The notes below the pieces were generated by a model. The model saw only the letters and a list, made by a program, of their open reading frames with translations. It searched no databases and had not been told where the DNA came from. A stretch of DNA of 7,273 nt, taken from assembly GCA_023146355.1 (NCBI GenBank), contig JAGLCH010000014.1:1-7273 (forward strand). Direction: 5' to 3'. The first letter of the stretch is position 1; each line of letters opens with the position of its first letter. The stretch is from Bacteriovoracaceae bacterium. Its GTDB lineage: Bacteria > Bdellovibrionota > Bacteriovoracia > Bacteriovoracales > Bacteriovoracaceae. Below, in pieces: positions 1 to 5,814 of this stretch. The translations under genes were made by a program, and so were the position numbers.

Positions 1-644
1 TTCTGCGAACTTGAGTAGAGGCCTGGATTATTTTTACGGGGCAGATTCAATATTTTACTTCCGTCAAAATATTGGTAAGTAAGCTCTTTTGATAACCCTT
101 CATTATGAGTGATAATATCTGAAGCTGTATTCCAGAGAATAGCAAACTCATGTCTAAATTCAAGAATAAGATTTTCTAATGAGGGATTAACATCTGCGTA
201 GTGGAAGACGTAGTTTTCTGAATATTTATTTTTGGCACCTGTCGACATATTCGCACTTGAATTTACAAGGACGCGATCATCAATAAGCACAAACTTCTCA
301 TGCATATTATGTTTTGCTCTCTTGAATTCTGCACCAAGTAGTTCTAAATTTAAAATTCGTTTTTTTAGATTTGTTTTTTTTGCAAGAGCTGGGTTGAGGA
401 CTACCTTGACGTCGATACCCTTTTCTAGTGCCACTTTAATTGCATGATCTAGGCCACTATCGCTCCAGCTGTAGAGCGTAATTCGGACTGAGTTGTCTGC
501 ACTTTTAATCAATTCAAAAATTTGATTGAAGGCCTTTTCTCCTTGATGGGGAGAGAACAGGGCGGAGACTCCTGATCCGGCAAAAGAAGATAATGCTCCT
601 AATGCTAGTATTGTGACTCCCAAAAATTGTAATGCCACTCTCAT
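1..644 (-). CDS. Exported phospholipase D-like (HKD) protein, N-terminal part; gene continues past the left edge
   Basis: About 214 codons are open from the ATG at 644-642 to the window edge, so the C-terminus is missing. The start is supported by GAGG about 7 nt upstream. Residues 1-22 look like a Sec signal peptide: R2, a hydrophobic core, then Ser-Phe-Ala before Gly23, so the product probably acts in the periplasm or outside the cell. A PLD-superfamily HKD motif is visible: H115-x-K117-x4-D122-x6-S129-S-A-N132, with Ser replacing the usual first Gly of GSxN. It is preceded by a beta strand of the type 'VRITLYSWSD' (53-62) and followed by EF..LWN, both typical of the fold. Family members hydrolyse or transfer phosphodiester bonds in phospholipids or nucleic acids through a phospho-histidine. 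Active enzymes need two HKD motifs, so a second one should lie off-window unless the protein dimerises. The substrate cannot be deduced; lipase, nuclease and cardiolipin-synthase-like roles all remain possible. Confidence 0.82.
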   Translation of the reverse strand, partial: MRVALQFLGVTILALGALSSFAGSGVSALFSPHQGEKAFNQIFELIKSADNSVRITLYSWSDSGLDHAIKVALEKGIDVKVVLNPALAKKTNLKKRILNLELLGAEFKRAKHNMHEKFVLIDDRVLVNSSANMSTGAKNKYSENYVFHYADVNPSLENLILEFRHEFAILWNTASDIITHNEGLSKELTYQYFDGSKILNLPRKNNPGLYSSSQ

Positions 645-671
645 AAATAACCTCGCGAAAATTTTGATATT

Positions 672-702
672 TCTATATCCCTGATTCGGAGGGGTATTTC
701 AA
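672..702 (-). promoter_or_regulatory. Putative sigma-70-type promoter of the PLD-like gene
   Basis: On the minus strand, TTGAAA (702-697, one mismatch to TTGACA) is followed after 19 nt by TATAGA (677-672). Reading the -10 as GATATA instead gives 17 nt. The placement, about 30 nt before the ATG at 644, suits a short leader with GAGG as ribosome binding site. This rests on inspection only; the spacing is loose and AT-rich DNA yields such matches by chance. Confidence 0.35.
676..689. repeat. Short shared intergenic block, copy 1 (upstream of PLD-like gene)
   Basis: The plus-strand sequence TATCCCTGATTCGG recurs at 2425-2439 as TATCCCTTGATTCGG, differing only by one inserted T. Each copy lies upstream of a minus-strand gene start, 32 nt from the ATG here and 4 nt in the other copy. 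In the second copy the block contains the chemoreceptor's ribosome binding site; here it overlaps the proposed -10 region. A match this short could be chance, but it is colinear with the longer repeat at 771-807 and 2569-2611. Confidence 0.4.
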
Positions 703-725
703 CCGCTTGGGTAATATTTTCCAAT

Positions 726-818
726 TTATTTACCAGTTTTGCGCATTAAAGCAGCTTTGTGGCCGTGTTGTGTTAGTGAAAAAGCGCGAGTTTCCCATAA
801 ACTAGGGGCATTTCTCAT
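726..818 (-). other. Possible 30-codon open frame spanning repeat copy 1; doubtful as a gene
   Basis: Reading from ATG at 818-816 to TAA at 728-726 gives a 30-residue peptide containing PSLWETRAFSLT followed by a basic tail ending in RKTGK. The repeat copy upstream of radA encodes a related peptide in the same relative frame and also has an ATG a few codons before the shared part. No convincing Shine-Dalgarno sequence precedes this ATG. The same frame is open further upstream to 926, inside the chemoreceptor gene. It may be a decayed protein fragment, a spread repeat that happens to be open, or a small peptide. I would not call it a gene without comparative or ribosome data. Confidence 0.15.
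771..807. repeat. Direct repeat, copy 1 (37 nt), downstream of the chemoreceptor gene
   Basis: The copy begins TGTTAGTGAAAAAGCGCGAG and ends CCCATAAACTAGGG. All 37 bases are found at 2569-2611 in the same orientation; the only difference is that the other copy carries six extra bases (CTCGTT) in the middle. Identity this long in non-coding DNA is far beyond chance in 7 kb. The copy begins about 80 nt beyond the chemoreceptor stop codon and about 130 nt before the PLD-like start. It has no terminal inverted repeats and no strong stem-loop, so it does not look like a classic REP element, MITE or terminator. Confidence 0.85.
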
Positions 819-885
819 TGAGATACTTACTTTTGTTTGATCGTTGAATAGACTTTGGATTCCCAAACAAGAGGCAGCGAAGATG

Positions 886-2421
886 TTATTTGGATCCAGT
901 GATCGCGCTTTTAAGTTCGTAGGCAATGTGACTCAGTTCATTTGAGTAACCAACTAGTTCTTTACCTACTATGGCGACACCTTCGGCGCTACTCACATTC
1001 ACTTGTACTGCACTATCAATACTTTGAACTGCCTGGTTAATTTGCGAAATCCCTAGGGATTGTTCTTTTGAAGCAGATACAATATTCTTCATTTTTGTGG
1101 CAACGCTGTTGGTGTGTGTTTCAATTTCCTTAAGCTTAAGCGCAGTATTTTTAACTAGCTCATTGCCCCGTGTAACCTTGTTTTTATTGTCCACGACTAT
1201 TCTTTCAGACTTGACAACACTCTCGTTAACAATCTCAGAAATTTCCTGTGCTGCCTTCCCACTCATTTTCGCAAGGTTACCAACTTCCTGAGCAACAACT
1301 GCGAAGCCACGTCCATGTTCTCCAGCTCGCTCTGCTTCAACAGAGGCGTTAAAAGAAAGTAGCTTGGTTTGAAAAACAATTTCATCAATTATTGAAGTTT
1401 TATTTCCTATCTCCTGAATGACCTTTGATAGTTCTTCGATGTCAGAATTTGATTTTATGATATCCTCTATCGCTTCGAGGGTTTCTGCCATAGCAGTATT
1501 ACTTTCATCAGCAATTTTTTGAACATACTCGACAGCATCGCTTGTGCTGTTGGAGCTTTCCATGTTTTCTTTAATCATCTTATCGAGCTGTTCAAGAGAA
1601 GCTGATGTCTCCTCAAGAGAGGCAGACTGGTCAGTAGTAGATGAAGAGAATGAACGACCAGCGCTTTCAATTGTGTTGGCAACTTCTGTAGTGCTTACAG
1701 CAAGGCTTGATACTTCTGTTGATTGAACGAGTAGAGTTCCTGAGACTTTACGGACAAACAAAATGGACATAGCTATGGCAACGAAAAGAACAGCAAGTGA
1801 AATCATAATAATATCGAAGATCATTGAGTTTCTATTTTTTATATTTTGTTTTTTTATCTGTTCAATTTCTTTGGCGATATCATCCATATATACGCCTGTT
1901 ACGATATACCAGCCCCACTTTTTAAGTTTTTTTGCAAAGGCAATTTTTTTAGAGATCACTTTACTCTTTGGATTCTGATAGTGGTACTCTGCAAATCCCC
2001 CACCATCATTTCTCTCTGCGGCATCTATAAGTGCTTTACGAAAGGCAAACCCCTTTATGTCAGGCTTTAGAATATTTGTCTTTTTCCCATTAAGCCGGGC
2101 CTTTGTTCCATGAAAAGAAAAATAATAATCAGAGCCGATTTTTTTATAAGCAAAGAAATATCCACTACCTTTATTATATCTTACTGCAGAAAGTTCGCGA
2201 ATCGCCTCCTCTTCTGTCTCTACGGTTTCAGCAATTTGGTGCGCCATTGAGGTCATTTTTTGAATAAGTCCTCGCTTACCACTTAGAAGACTTTCATTAG
2301 AGTTTTCGATGTTTGTAGTAATACTGTGATTGGCACCTACAATTGTGATGGACAAAATAGTAACAACTAAAAAGATGGATGAAAAAAGTGTCATTAACGA
2401 AAACTTTACATCTAATCTCAT
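886..2421 (-). CDS. Methyl-accepting chemotaxis protein with periplasmic Cache sensor
   Basis: This 511-residue inner-membrane chemoreceptor detects a ligand outside and controls the CheA kinase through CheW. The order is TM1 (about 9-30); a periplasmic sensor at about 50-185 resembling single Cache (sCache_2), with GYFFAY (87-92), GGGF (140-143) and WGWYIVTGVYMDDI (169-182); TM2 (about 201-223); and a long helical signalling domain. The hairpin tip at 345-385 is well kept, including F350, N358, E362, R365 and E368 in the FQT..L..NA.VEA.RAGE.G region. Adaptation-type segments are SLEETSASLEQL (268-279) and SKEQSLGISQINQAV (451-465). I see no HAMP domain between TM2 and the signalling helices, and no CheR-tethering pentapeptide at the C-terminus. 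The ligand is unknown; sCache_2 domains often bind small organic acids. The start is backed by AAGGGA 5 nt upstream, and a sigma-28-like promoter lies at 2491-2517. The gene stands alone, divergent from radA. Confidence 0.96.
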   Translation of the reverse strand: MRLDVKFSLMTLFSSIFLVVTILSITIVGANHSITTNIENSNESLLSGKRGLIQKMTSMAHQIAETVETEEEAIRELSAVRYNKGSGYFFAYKKIGSDYYFSFHGTKARLNGKKTNILKPDIKGFAFRKALIDAAERNDGGGFAEYHYQNPKSKVISKKIAFAKKLKKWGWYIVTGVYMDDIAKEIEQIKKQNIKNRNSMIFDIIMISLAVLFVAIAMSILFVRKVSGTLLVQSTEVSSLAVSTTEVANTIESAGRSFSSSTTDQSASLEETSASLEQLDKMIKENMESSNSTSDAVEYVQKIADESNTAMAETLEAIEDIIKSNSDIEELSKVIQEIGNKTSIIDEIVFQTKLLSFNASVEAERAGEHGRGFAVVAQEVGNLAKMSGKAAQEISEIVNESVVKSERIVVDNKNKVTRGNELVKNTALKLKEIETHTNSVATKMKNIVSASKEQSLGISQINQAVQSIDSAVQVNVSSAEGVAIVGKELVGYSNELSHIAYELKSAITGSK

Positions 2422-2424
2422 TAT

Positions 2425-2439
2425 TATCCCTTGATTCGG
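2425..2439. repeat. Short shared intergenic block, copy 2 (contains chemoreceptor RBS)
   Basis: TATCCCTTGATTCGG on the plus strand matches 676-689 apart from one T. On the minus strand it supplies AAGGGATA, the ribosome binding site of the chemoreceptor gene. That function alone could explain part of the conservation, but not the GATTCGG half. Confidence 0.4.
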
Positions 2440-2486
2440 CGCTTTTTATGCGAAATAAGCATAATGTGGGCAGCAATTATAACTAA

Positions 2487-2500
2487 AAACCGATCGGTTT
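2487..2500. promoter_or_regulatory. Perfect 14-bp palindrome, possible operator
   Basis: AAACCGATCGGTTT is a perfect inverted repeat with no spacer, centred between 2493 and 2494. It overlaps the -10 element of the proposed chemoreceptor promoter. Its size and ACCGATCGGT core are like the operators of TetR-family repressors, which would block RNA polymerase at this position. No TetR gene is present in the window, so the regulator is unidentified. Part of the symmetry may simply come from the CCGAT of the promoter. Confidence 0.4.
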
Positions 2501-2517
2501 ATTTTGAGAGATCTTTA
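2491..2517 (-). promoter_or_regulatory. Sigma-28 (FliA)-type promoter of the chemoreceptor gene
   Basis: On the minus strand, TAAAGATC (2517-2510), exactly 11 nt, then ACCGATCG (2498-2491). The known flagellar sigma-28 consensus is TAAAGTTT-N11-GCCGATAA; the match is 6 of 8 and 5 of 8, including the key TAAAG and CCGAT. It faces the chemoreceptor, with an expected start point about 60 nt before the ATG. Chemoreceptor genes are classic sigma-28 targets, so position and content agree. This implies co-expression with late flagellar genes. Confidence 0.65.
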
Positions 2518-2535
2518 ATCGTGATGTTCGGCAAG

Positions 2536-2619
2536 TCAAATAGCACATTTAGTTTTATAGACCCGTTTTGTTAGTGAAAAAGCGCGAGTTTCTCGTTCCC
2601 ATAAACTAGGGCCTCCCAT
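2536..2619 (-). other. Possible 27-codon open frame spanning repeat copy 2; doubtful as a gene
   Basis: Reading ATG at 2619-2617 to TGA at 2538-2536 gives MGGPSLWERETRAFSLT followed by ten residues rich in Lys. Compared with the frame at 726-818 it has an added Arg-Glu from the 6-nt insertion, so the frame is kept, and both have an ATG 3-4 codons before the shared Pro-Ser-Leu-Trp-Glu. A purine-rich ribosome binding site is not evident before the ATG. It lies antisense to the radA leader. Chance openness is quite possible at this length. Confidence 0.15.
2569..2611. repeat. Direct repeat, copy 2 (43 nt), in the radA leader region
   Basis: This is identical to 771-807 except for six extra bases, CTCGTT at 2592-2597. 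The insertion creates a small CGAG-TTT-CTCG hairpin. On the minus strand the hairpin is followed by CGCTTTTT, faintly terminator-like, but the stem is only 4 bp. The copy ends 40 nt before the radA ATG, so it lies in or beside the radA promoter or leader. I could not place a good sigma-70 promoter for radA in this region: TAAACT at 2603-2608 is the best -10-like word, but no -35 sits at the right distance. Confidence 0.85.
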
Positions 2620-2651
2620 AGTGTTGGAATCTAATTGAGCGTGGAGATACT

Positions 2652-4019
2652 ATGGCCAAGAAAAAGGGAACTATTTATGTTTGCCAAGAGTGCGGACATT
2701 CAACTGCAAAGTGGGTTGGAAAATGTCCTGAATGTAATGAGTGGAATACATTTGAGGAGGAAGCACAGCTTATTGTAAAGGGGAGCAAGCTCTTGGTGAA
2801 CTCTGAAAATAATGGAGCACCTCAAAAAGTTAAGGATATAGGAGCAGAGAACTATTCAAGGGTTCACACAGGAATTGATGAATTTGATCGTGTCGTTGGT
2901 GGAGGAATTATCCGTGGTTCTTTGGTGCTGATTGGGGGAGAGCCTGGTGTTGGAAAATCGACAATTTTGACTAGTATAATAGGGACGCTCGCAATTGTAA
3001 CAAACGATAAGGTACTCTACACCAGTGGAGAAGAATCATTAGGGCAAGTCGCAGAGCGAGCTAGAAGATTGGGAGTTGAGTCTGATAATTTTTTTATTTA
3101 TCATGAAACGAATTGGCAAAACATTTTAGAGGAAATTAAGAAAATTAGGCCAAAATTTTTAGTGCTAGATTCCATACAAACCACAATTTCAAATGAGATC
3201 TCGTCAGGACCCGGAACTGTATCCCAGATTAGGGAAGTGACTTATGAACTTATGAACTACGTTAAGGCACATGATATAACTTGTTTTGTAATTGGTCATA
3301 TTACTAAAGAAGGAAGCATCGCAGGTCCCAAGATACTCGAGCATATGGTGGATACCGTAATATACTTTGAGGGCGATCAGTTCGGCCACTATAGAGTATT
3401 ACGTGCAATAAAAAATCGCTTTGGAAATACCAACGAGGTTGGAATCTTTGAGATGGGTGATGCTGGGCTCAAGGAAGTAGCTAATCCTGCTCAGTTCTTT
3501 TTGGATGAGAGGCCAGAGGATTCATTTGGACGATCCCTTTGTTGTATTATTGAGGGGAGTCGTTCACTCTTTGTTGAGATTCAGGCGCTTGTAGTTGAAA
3601 ATAACGGTGGTTATCCTCGTCGCACAACTCAAGGTGTCGATAGCAATAGGCTGTCGATGATCATTGCAGTAATAGAAAAATACTTTGGCATTTCAATTTC
3701 TTTGAATGATGTTTATGTCAATGTTGTCGGCGGGATGAAACTGCAAACAAGAGAGTCTGATCTCGCAATTATTGCATCTCTTTTGAGCTCTTTTAGGGAA
3801 AGTCCCATATGCGACTCGACTGTATTCATCGGCGAAGTGGGCCTAACTGGCGAAGTCCGTTCAGTTCCACAAATGGAGATGCGTTTAAAAGAGCTTGCAC
3901 AACTAAAATATAAGCGAGTAGTAACATCCAAAAAAACGGCATACCAGTTTGCAGGAAAGTTACCAATTGAAGTTATTGGTGTGCGAACAGCAAAAGAGAT
4001 CGAAACTTACATTGATTAG
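2652..4019 (+). CDS. radA: DNA repair protein RadA (Sms)
   Basis: RadA is a cytoplasmic RecA-like DNA-dependent ATPase that helps RecA in recombinational repair by processing branch structures and driving strand migration. All family landmarks are present in 455 residues (E. coli RadA has 460): a C4 zinc finger (C11, C14, C25, C28); Walker A GGEPGVGKST at 95-104 with K102 and S103; Walker B ending at D173 (FLVLDS); the RadA signature KNRFG at 254-258; and a C-terminal Lon-protease-like domain with YPRRTTQG (321-328) and GEVGLTGEVR (394-403), which serves as scaffold and is not proteolytic. The ATG is supported by GGAG 5 nt upstream. It is transcribed divergently from the chemoreceptor, and its last 4 bp overlap the end of glpK on the opposite strand. 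No operon partner is seen. The leader contains repeat copy 2; I see no LexA-type box that I would defend. Confidence 0.98.
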   Translation: MAKKKGTIYVCQECGHSTAKWVGKCPECNEWNTFEEEAQLIVKGSKLLVNSENNGAPQKVKDIGAENYSRVHTGIDEFDRVVGGGIIRGSLVLIGGEPGVGKSTILTSIIGTLAIVTNDKVLYTSGEESLGQVAERARRLGVESDNFFIYHETNWQNILEEIKKIRPKFLVLDSIQTTISNEISSGPGTVSQIREVTYELMNYVKAHDITCFVIGHITKEGSIAGPKILEHMVDTVIYFEGDQFGHYRVLRAIKNRFGNTNEVGIFEMGDAGLKEVANPAQFFLDERPEDSFGRSLCCIIEGSRSLFVEIQALVVENNGGYPRRTTQGVDSNRLSMIIAVIEKYFGISISLNDVYVNVVGGMKLQTRESDLAIIASLLSSFRESPICDSTVFIGEVGLTGEVRSVPQMEMRLKELAQLKYKRVVTSKKTAYQFAGKLPIEVIGVRTAKEIETYID

Positions 4020-5506
4020 AGATAAAGCTTTTTCATCATTTTGGCCCACATAACTTTTTTGCGGCGATAGAAATCTGTTTCACTAGGATTGGGGTCAAAG
4101 CTTTTGTCTTTTCTCCAGAGGGAGTTTATTTTATCAATTCCAGCAATGCCTGATCCTATGGCAGCAGCGAGACCAGCACCGTAGGCAGTAGTTTCAATTA
4201 TTTCGGGCCGAACGATTTCTAGATTAGAAGTAGTTGCCTGAATATGCATCAGCAAATTATTGGATACTGCTCCTCCATCTACTTTCATCACATTAAGATC
4301 AAGGCCTGTGTCTTCTTTCATTACTTGGACTAGTTCATTTATGGATAGTGCAATTCCGTCGAGAGTCGCCCGTGCCAAGTGAGTATCTTTTGAATCTCTC
4401 GTTAGTCCAATGATAGCTGCTTTGGCATCTGAATCCCAGTGAGGAGAACCTATCCCTGTAAAGTATGGAAGAAAAAGTAGGTGCTCCATCTCATCTAGAT
4501 TCTCAACTTCTCGTGCTAGCGCTTCAACTTCGGAGGCATTTTCAATAAGTCCTAGATTGTCACGGAGCCATTGCACAGCGGCGCCCGCAATATATGTACT
4601 TCCTTCTAAGGCATAGACTGTTTTATTTTGATACTTGTAGGCGACAGTTGAGAGAAGTCCTGCACTTGAACGTTTGATATTCTCTCCTGTGTTGAGAAGC
4701 ATAAAGGCTCCAGTTCCATAGGTGCACTTAATATCGCCCTCATGAATTCCTGCCTGACCAAAGAGTGCTGCTTGCTGATCTCCCAAAATTCCTGCGATCG
4801 GAATACCATCAGGAAGGATATCTAAACCCTTTGTTTTTCCAAAAATTCCAAATGAATCTACAATTTCAGGAAGCGTAGATTTTTCTATGCCAAAAATCTC
4901 CAGCAATTCTCTTGACCACTGACAGCTCTTGAGATCCATTAGTAGTGTACGTGAAGCGTTAGATGCCTCTGTCTTAAAGCTTGTTCCCTCTGTAAGTTTA
5001 TAGAGTAAAAAAGTATCAATAGTTCCAAGTTTTAAATCGTCCCTAGAATTCGCGTTAGAAACCTGATCGCTATTATTTAAAAGCCAATTCATTTTTGTTG
5101 CTGAAAAATATGGATCAATGGGTAGGCCTGTTTTTGTGGAAATAAAATTCGTGTTTCCATTTTTTTTAAGTTCCTGGCAAAACGCAGCAGTTCTCCTATC
5201 TTGCCAGACGATAGCGTTATGTAGAGGGTTTCCTTTTCCGTCGAAGGCGCAGGTTGTTTCGCGCTGGTTTGTTATGCCGATTGAGCGAATTTCACTTCCA
5301 TCTAATTGATTCTTTTTTAAAAGAGCAGAAATAGACTCTTGAGTGTTTTCCCAGATTTCATTAAGGTCGTGCTCAACCATTCCAGGGCGAGGGAAAATTT
5401 GTTGGTGTTCAATATTGATCTTATCGATAAAATCAAAACTTGTGTCTGAGATAAGGACACAGGTAGTTCCTGTCGTTCCCTGATCAATGGCCAAAATAAA
5501 ACCCAT
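4016..5506 (-). CDS. glpK: Glycerol kinase
   Basis: This cytoplasmic FGGY-family enzyme phosphorylates glycerol with ATP to sn-glycerol 3-phosphate, feeding lipid synthesis and glycolysis via GlpD. It has 496 residues (E. coli GlpK about 500) and appears intact. The N-terminal phosphate loop DQGTTGT is at 8-14. The glycerol-contacting residues known from E. coli are recognisable as R82-E83, W101, Y133 and D243-Q244. The second ATPase-domain motifs are GTGAFMLLNTG (264-274) and DGGAVSNNLLM (410-420). The start has GAGG 5 nt upstream. It lies 12 bp after the small prepilin-like gene, with its ribosome binding site in that gap, so the two are probably co-transcribed and perhaps translationally coupled, though no functional link is obvious. 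No glpF, glpD or glpR is in the window. Its stop codon overlaps the radA stop by 4 bp on the opposite strand. Related FGGY kinases such as xylulokinase are unlikely given the RE/W/Y/DQ set. Confidence 0.97.
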   Translation of the reverse strand: MGFILAIDQGTTGTTCVLISDTSFDFIDKINIEHQQIFPRPGMVEHDLNEIWENTQESISALLKKNQLDGSEIRSIGITNQRETTCAFDGKGNPLHNAIVWQDRRTAAFCQELKKNGNTNFISTKTGLPIDPYFSATKMNWLLNNSDQVSNANSRDDLKLGTIDTFLLYKLTEGTSFKTEASNASRTLLMDLKSCQWSRELLEIFGIEKSTLPEIVDSFGIFGKTKGLDILPDGIPIAGILGDQQAALFGQAGIHEGDIKCTYGTGAFMLLNTGENIKRSSAGLLSTVAYKYQNKTVYALEGSTYIAGAAVQWLRDNLGLIENASEVEALAREVENLDEMEHLLFLPYFTGIGSPHWDSDAKAAIIGLTRDSKDTHLARATLDGIALSINELVQVMKEDTGLDLNVMKVDGGAVSNNLLMHIQATTSNLEIVRPEIIETTAYGAGLAAAIGSGIAGIDKINSLWRKDKSFDPNPSETDFYRRKKVMWAKMMKKLYL

Positions 5507-5518
5507 AATATCCTCTGA

Positions 5519-5743
5519 TTAATTTAATTTTGGGGGGGAGCTGTCTCCAACTTTGGTCACAAGGTGAACCATTGCCGTCCATCGTTCTGCAATCTGCCCA
5601 TTTACTCCATAAAGCATTGCATATGAAAGGGAGATCATGACCAACAGTAGAAGTATAAATTCGAAAAAGACCTGTCCACTCTCGCCATTAGTGACAGTAG
5701 TCTCCTGCTGATCAGTCTGGTTGCTAGTGGCGAATTGATTCAT
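5519..5743 (-). CDS. Small prepilin-like (Flp/TadE-type) single-pass membrane protein
   Basis: The 74-residue product has a polar, Gln/Thr-rich N-terminus (1-22), then Gly23 followed by QVFFE, a hydrophobic stretch (about 25-45) and a short polar tail. Gly before the processing site with Glu at position +5 (E28) at the head of the hydrophobic segment is the hallmark of prepilin peptidase substrates. The EF-plus-hydrophobic pattern recalls TadE-like minor pilins of Tad/Flp systems. It would insert in the inner membrane with the leader facing the cytoplasm. No pilus assembly genes are nearby, so it is an orphan, and a plain small membrane protein is the alternative. A purine-rich AAAGAGA lies about 8 nt before the ATG. 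It is first in a probable two-gene unit with glpK, 12 bp apart. A run of seven C at 5538-5532 lies just before the stop. I am fairly sure it is a gene and moderately sure of the prepilin call. Confidence 0.6.
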   Translation of the reverse strand: MNQFATSNQTDQQETTVTNGESGQVFFEFILLLLVMISLSYAMLYGVNGQIAERWTAMVHLVTKVGDSSPPKLN

Positions 5744-5814
5744 TTTTTACATCTCTTTCTATATTGATTATTGTGCTCTATACTTAATGCTAGACGCTAC
5801 GATGGAACGAACCA
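5744..5814. promoter_or_regulatory. Divergent intergenic region between prepilin-like/glpK unit and thioredoxin gene
   Basis: These 71 bp must hold both start signals unless transcription comes from further away. For the plus strand, TATACT at 5779-5784 is a good -10 word, about 30 nt before the thioredoxin-like ATG, but no -35 is clear at 17 nt; TTGATT at 5764-5769 is too close. For the minus strand, TATAGA at 5763-5758 is a possible -10 but lies only 15 nt before the ATG. No operator or terminator is evident. Confidence 0.3.

Noticed and set aside
232..447. 71-codon plus-strand frame
   Set aside because: It is antisense to the PLD-like gene across its HKD motif; a shadow frame.
854..867. 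Inverted repeat TTTGG-ATTC-CCAAA after the chemoreceptor stop, considered as a terminator
   Set aside because: It has a 5-bp, AT-rich stem and no T run on the minus strand, too weak for an intrinsic terminator.
726..926. 66-codon minus-strand frame starting inside the chemoreceptor gene
   Set aside because: It overlaps the conserved receptor's last codons in another frame with no ribosome binding site. Only the part over the repeat is of interest, and that is listed separately.
1763..2070. Overlapping plus-strand frames of 71-74 codons rich in Phe and Ile
   Set aside because: They are antisense to the Cache sensor and TM2 of the receptor; the hydrophobic look comes from the reverse complement.
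2568..2608. radA sigma-70 promoter using TTGTTA and TAAACT in the repeat
   Set aside because: The spacing is about 29 nt, far from 17, so it is not a usable promoter pair.
2569..2611. Repeat copy as a CRISPR unit, transposon end or attachment site
   Set aside because: There are only two copies 1.8 kb apart, no regular spacers, no terminal inverted repeats and no transposase or integrase nearby.
4025..4034. AAAGCTTTTT at the radA/glpK junction, considered as a terminator
   Set aside because: It is a palindromic word without a loop-forming GC stem and lies inside glpK.
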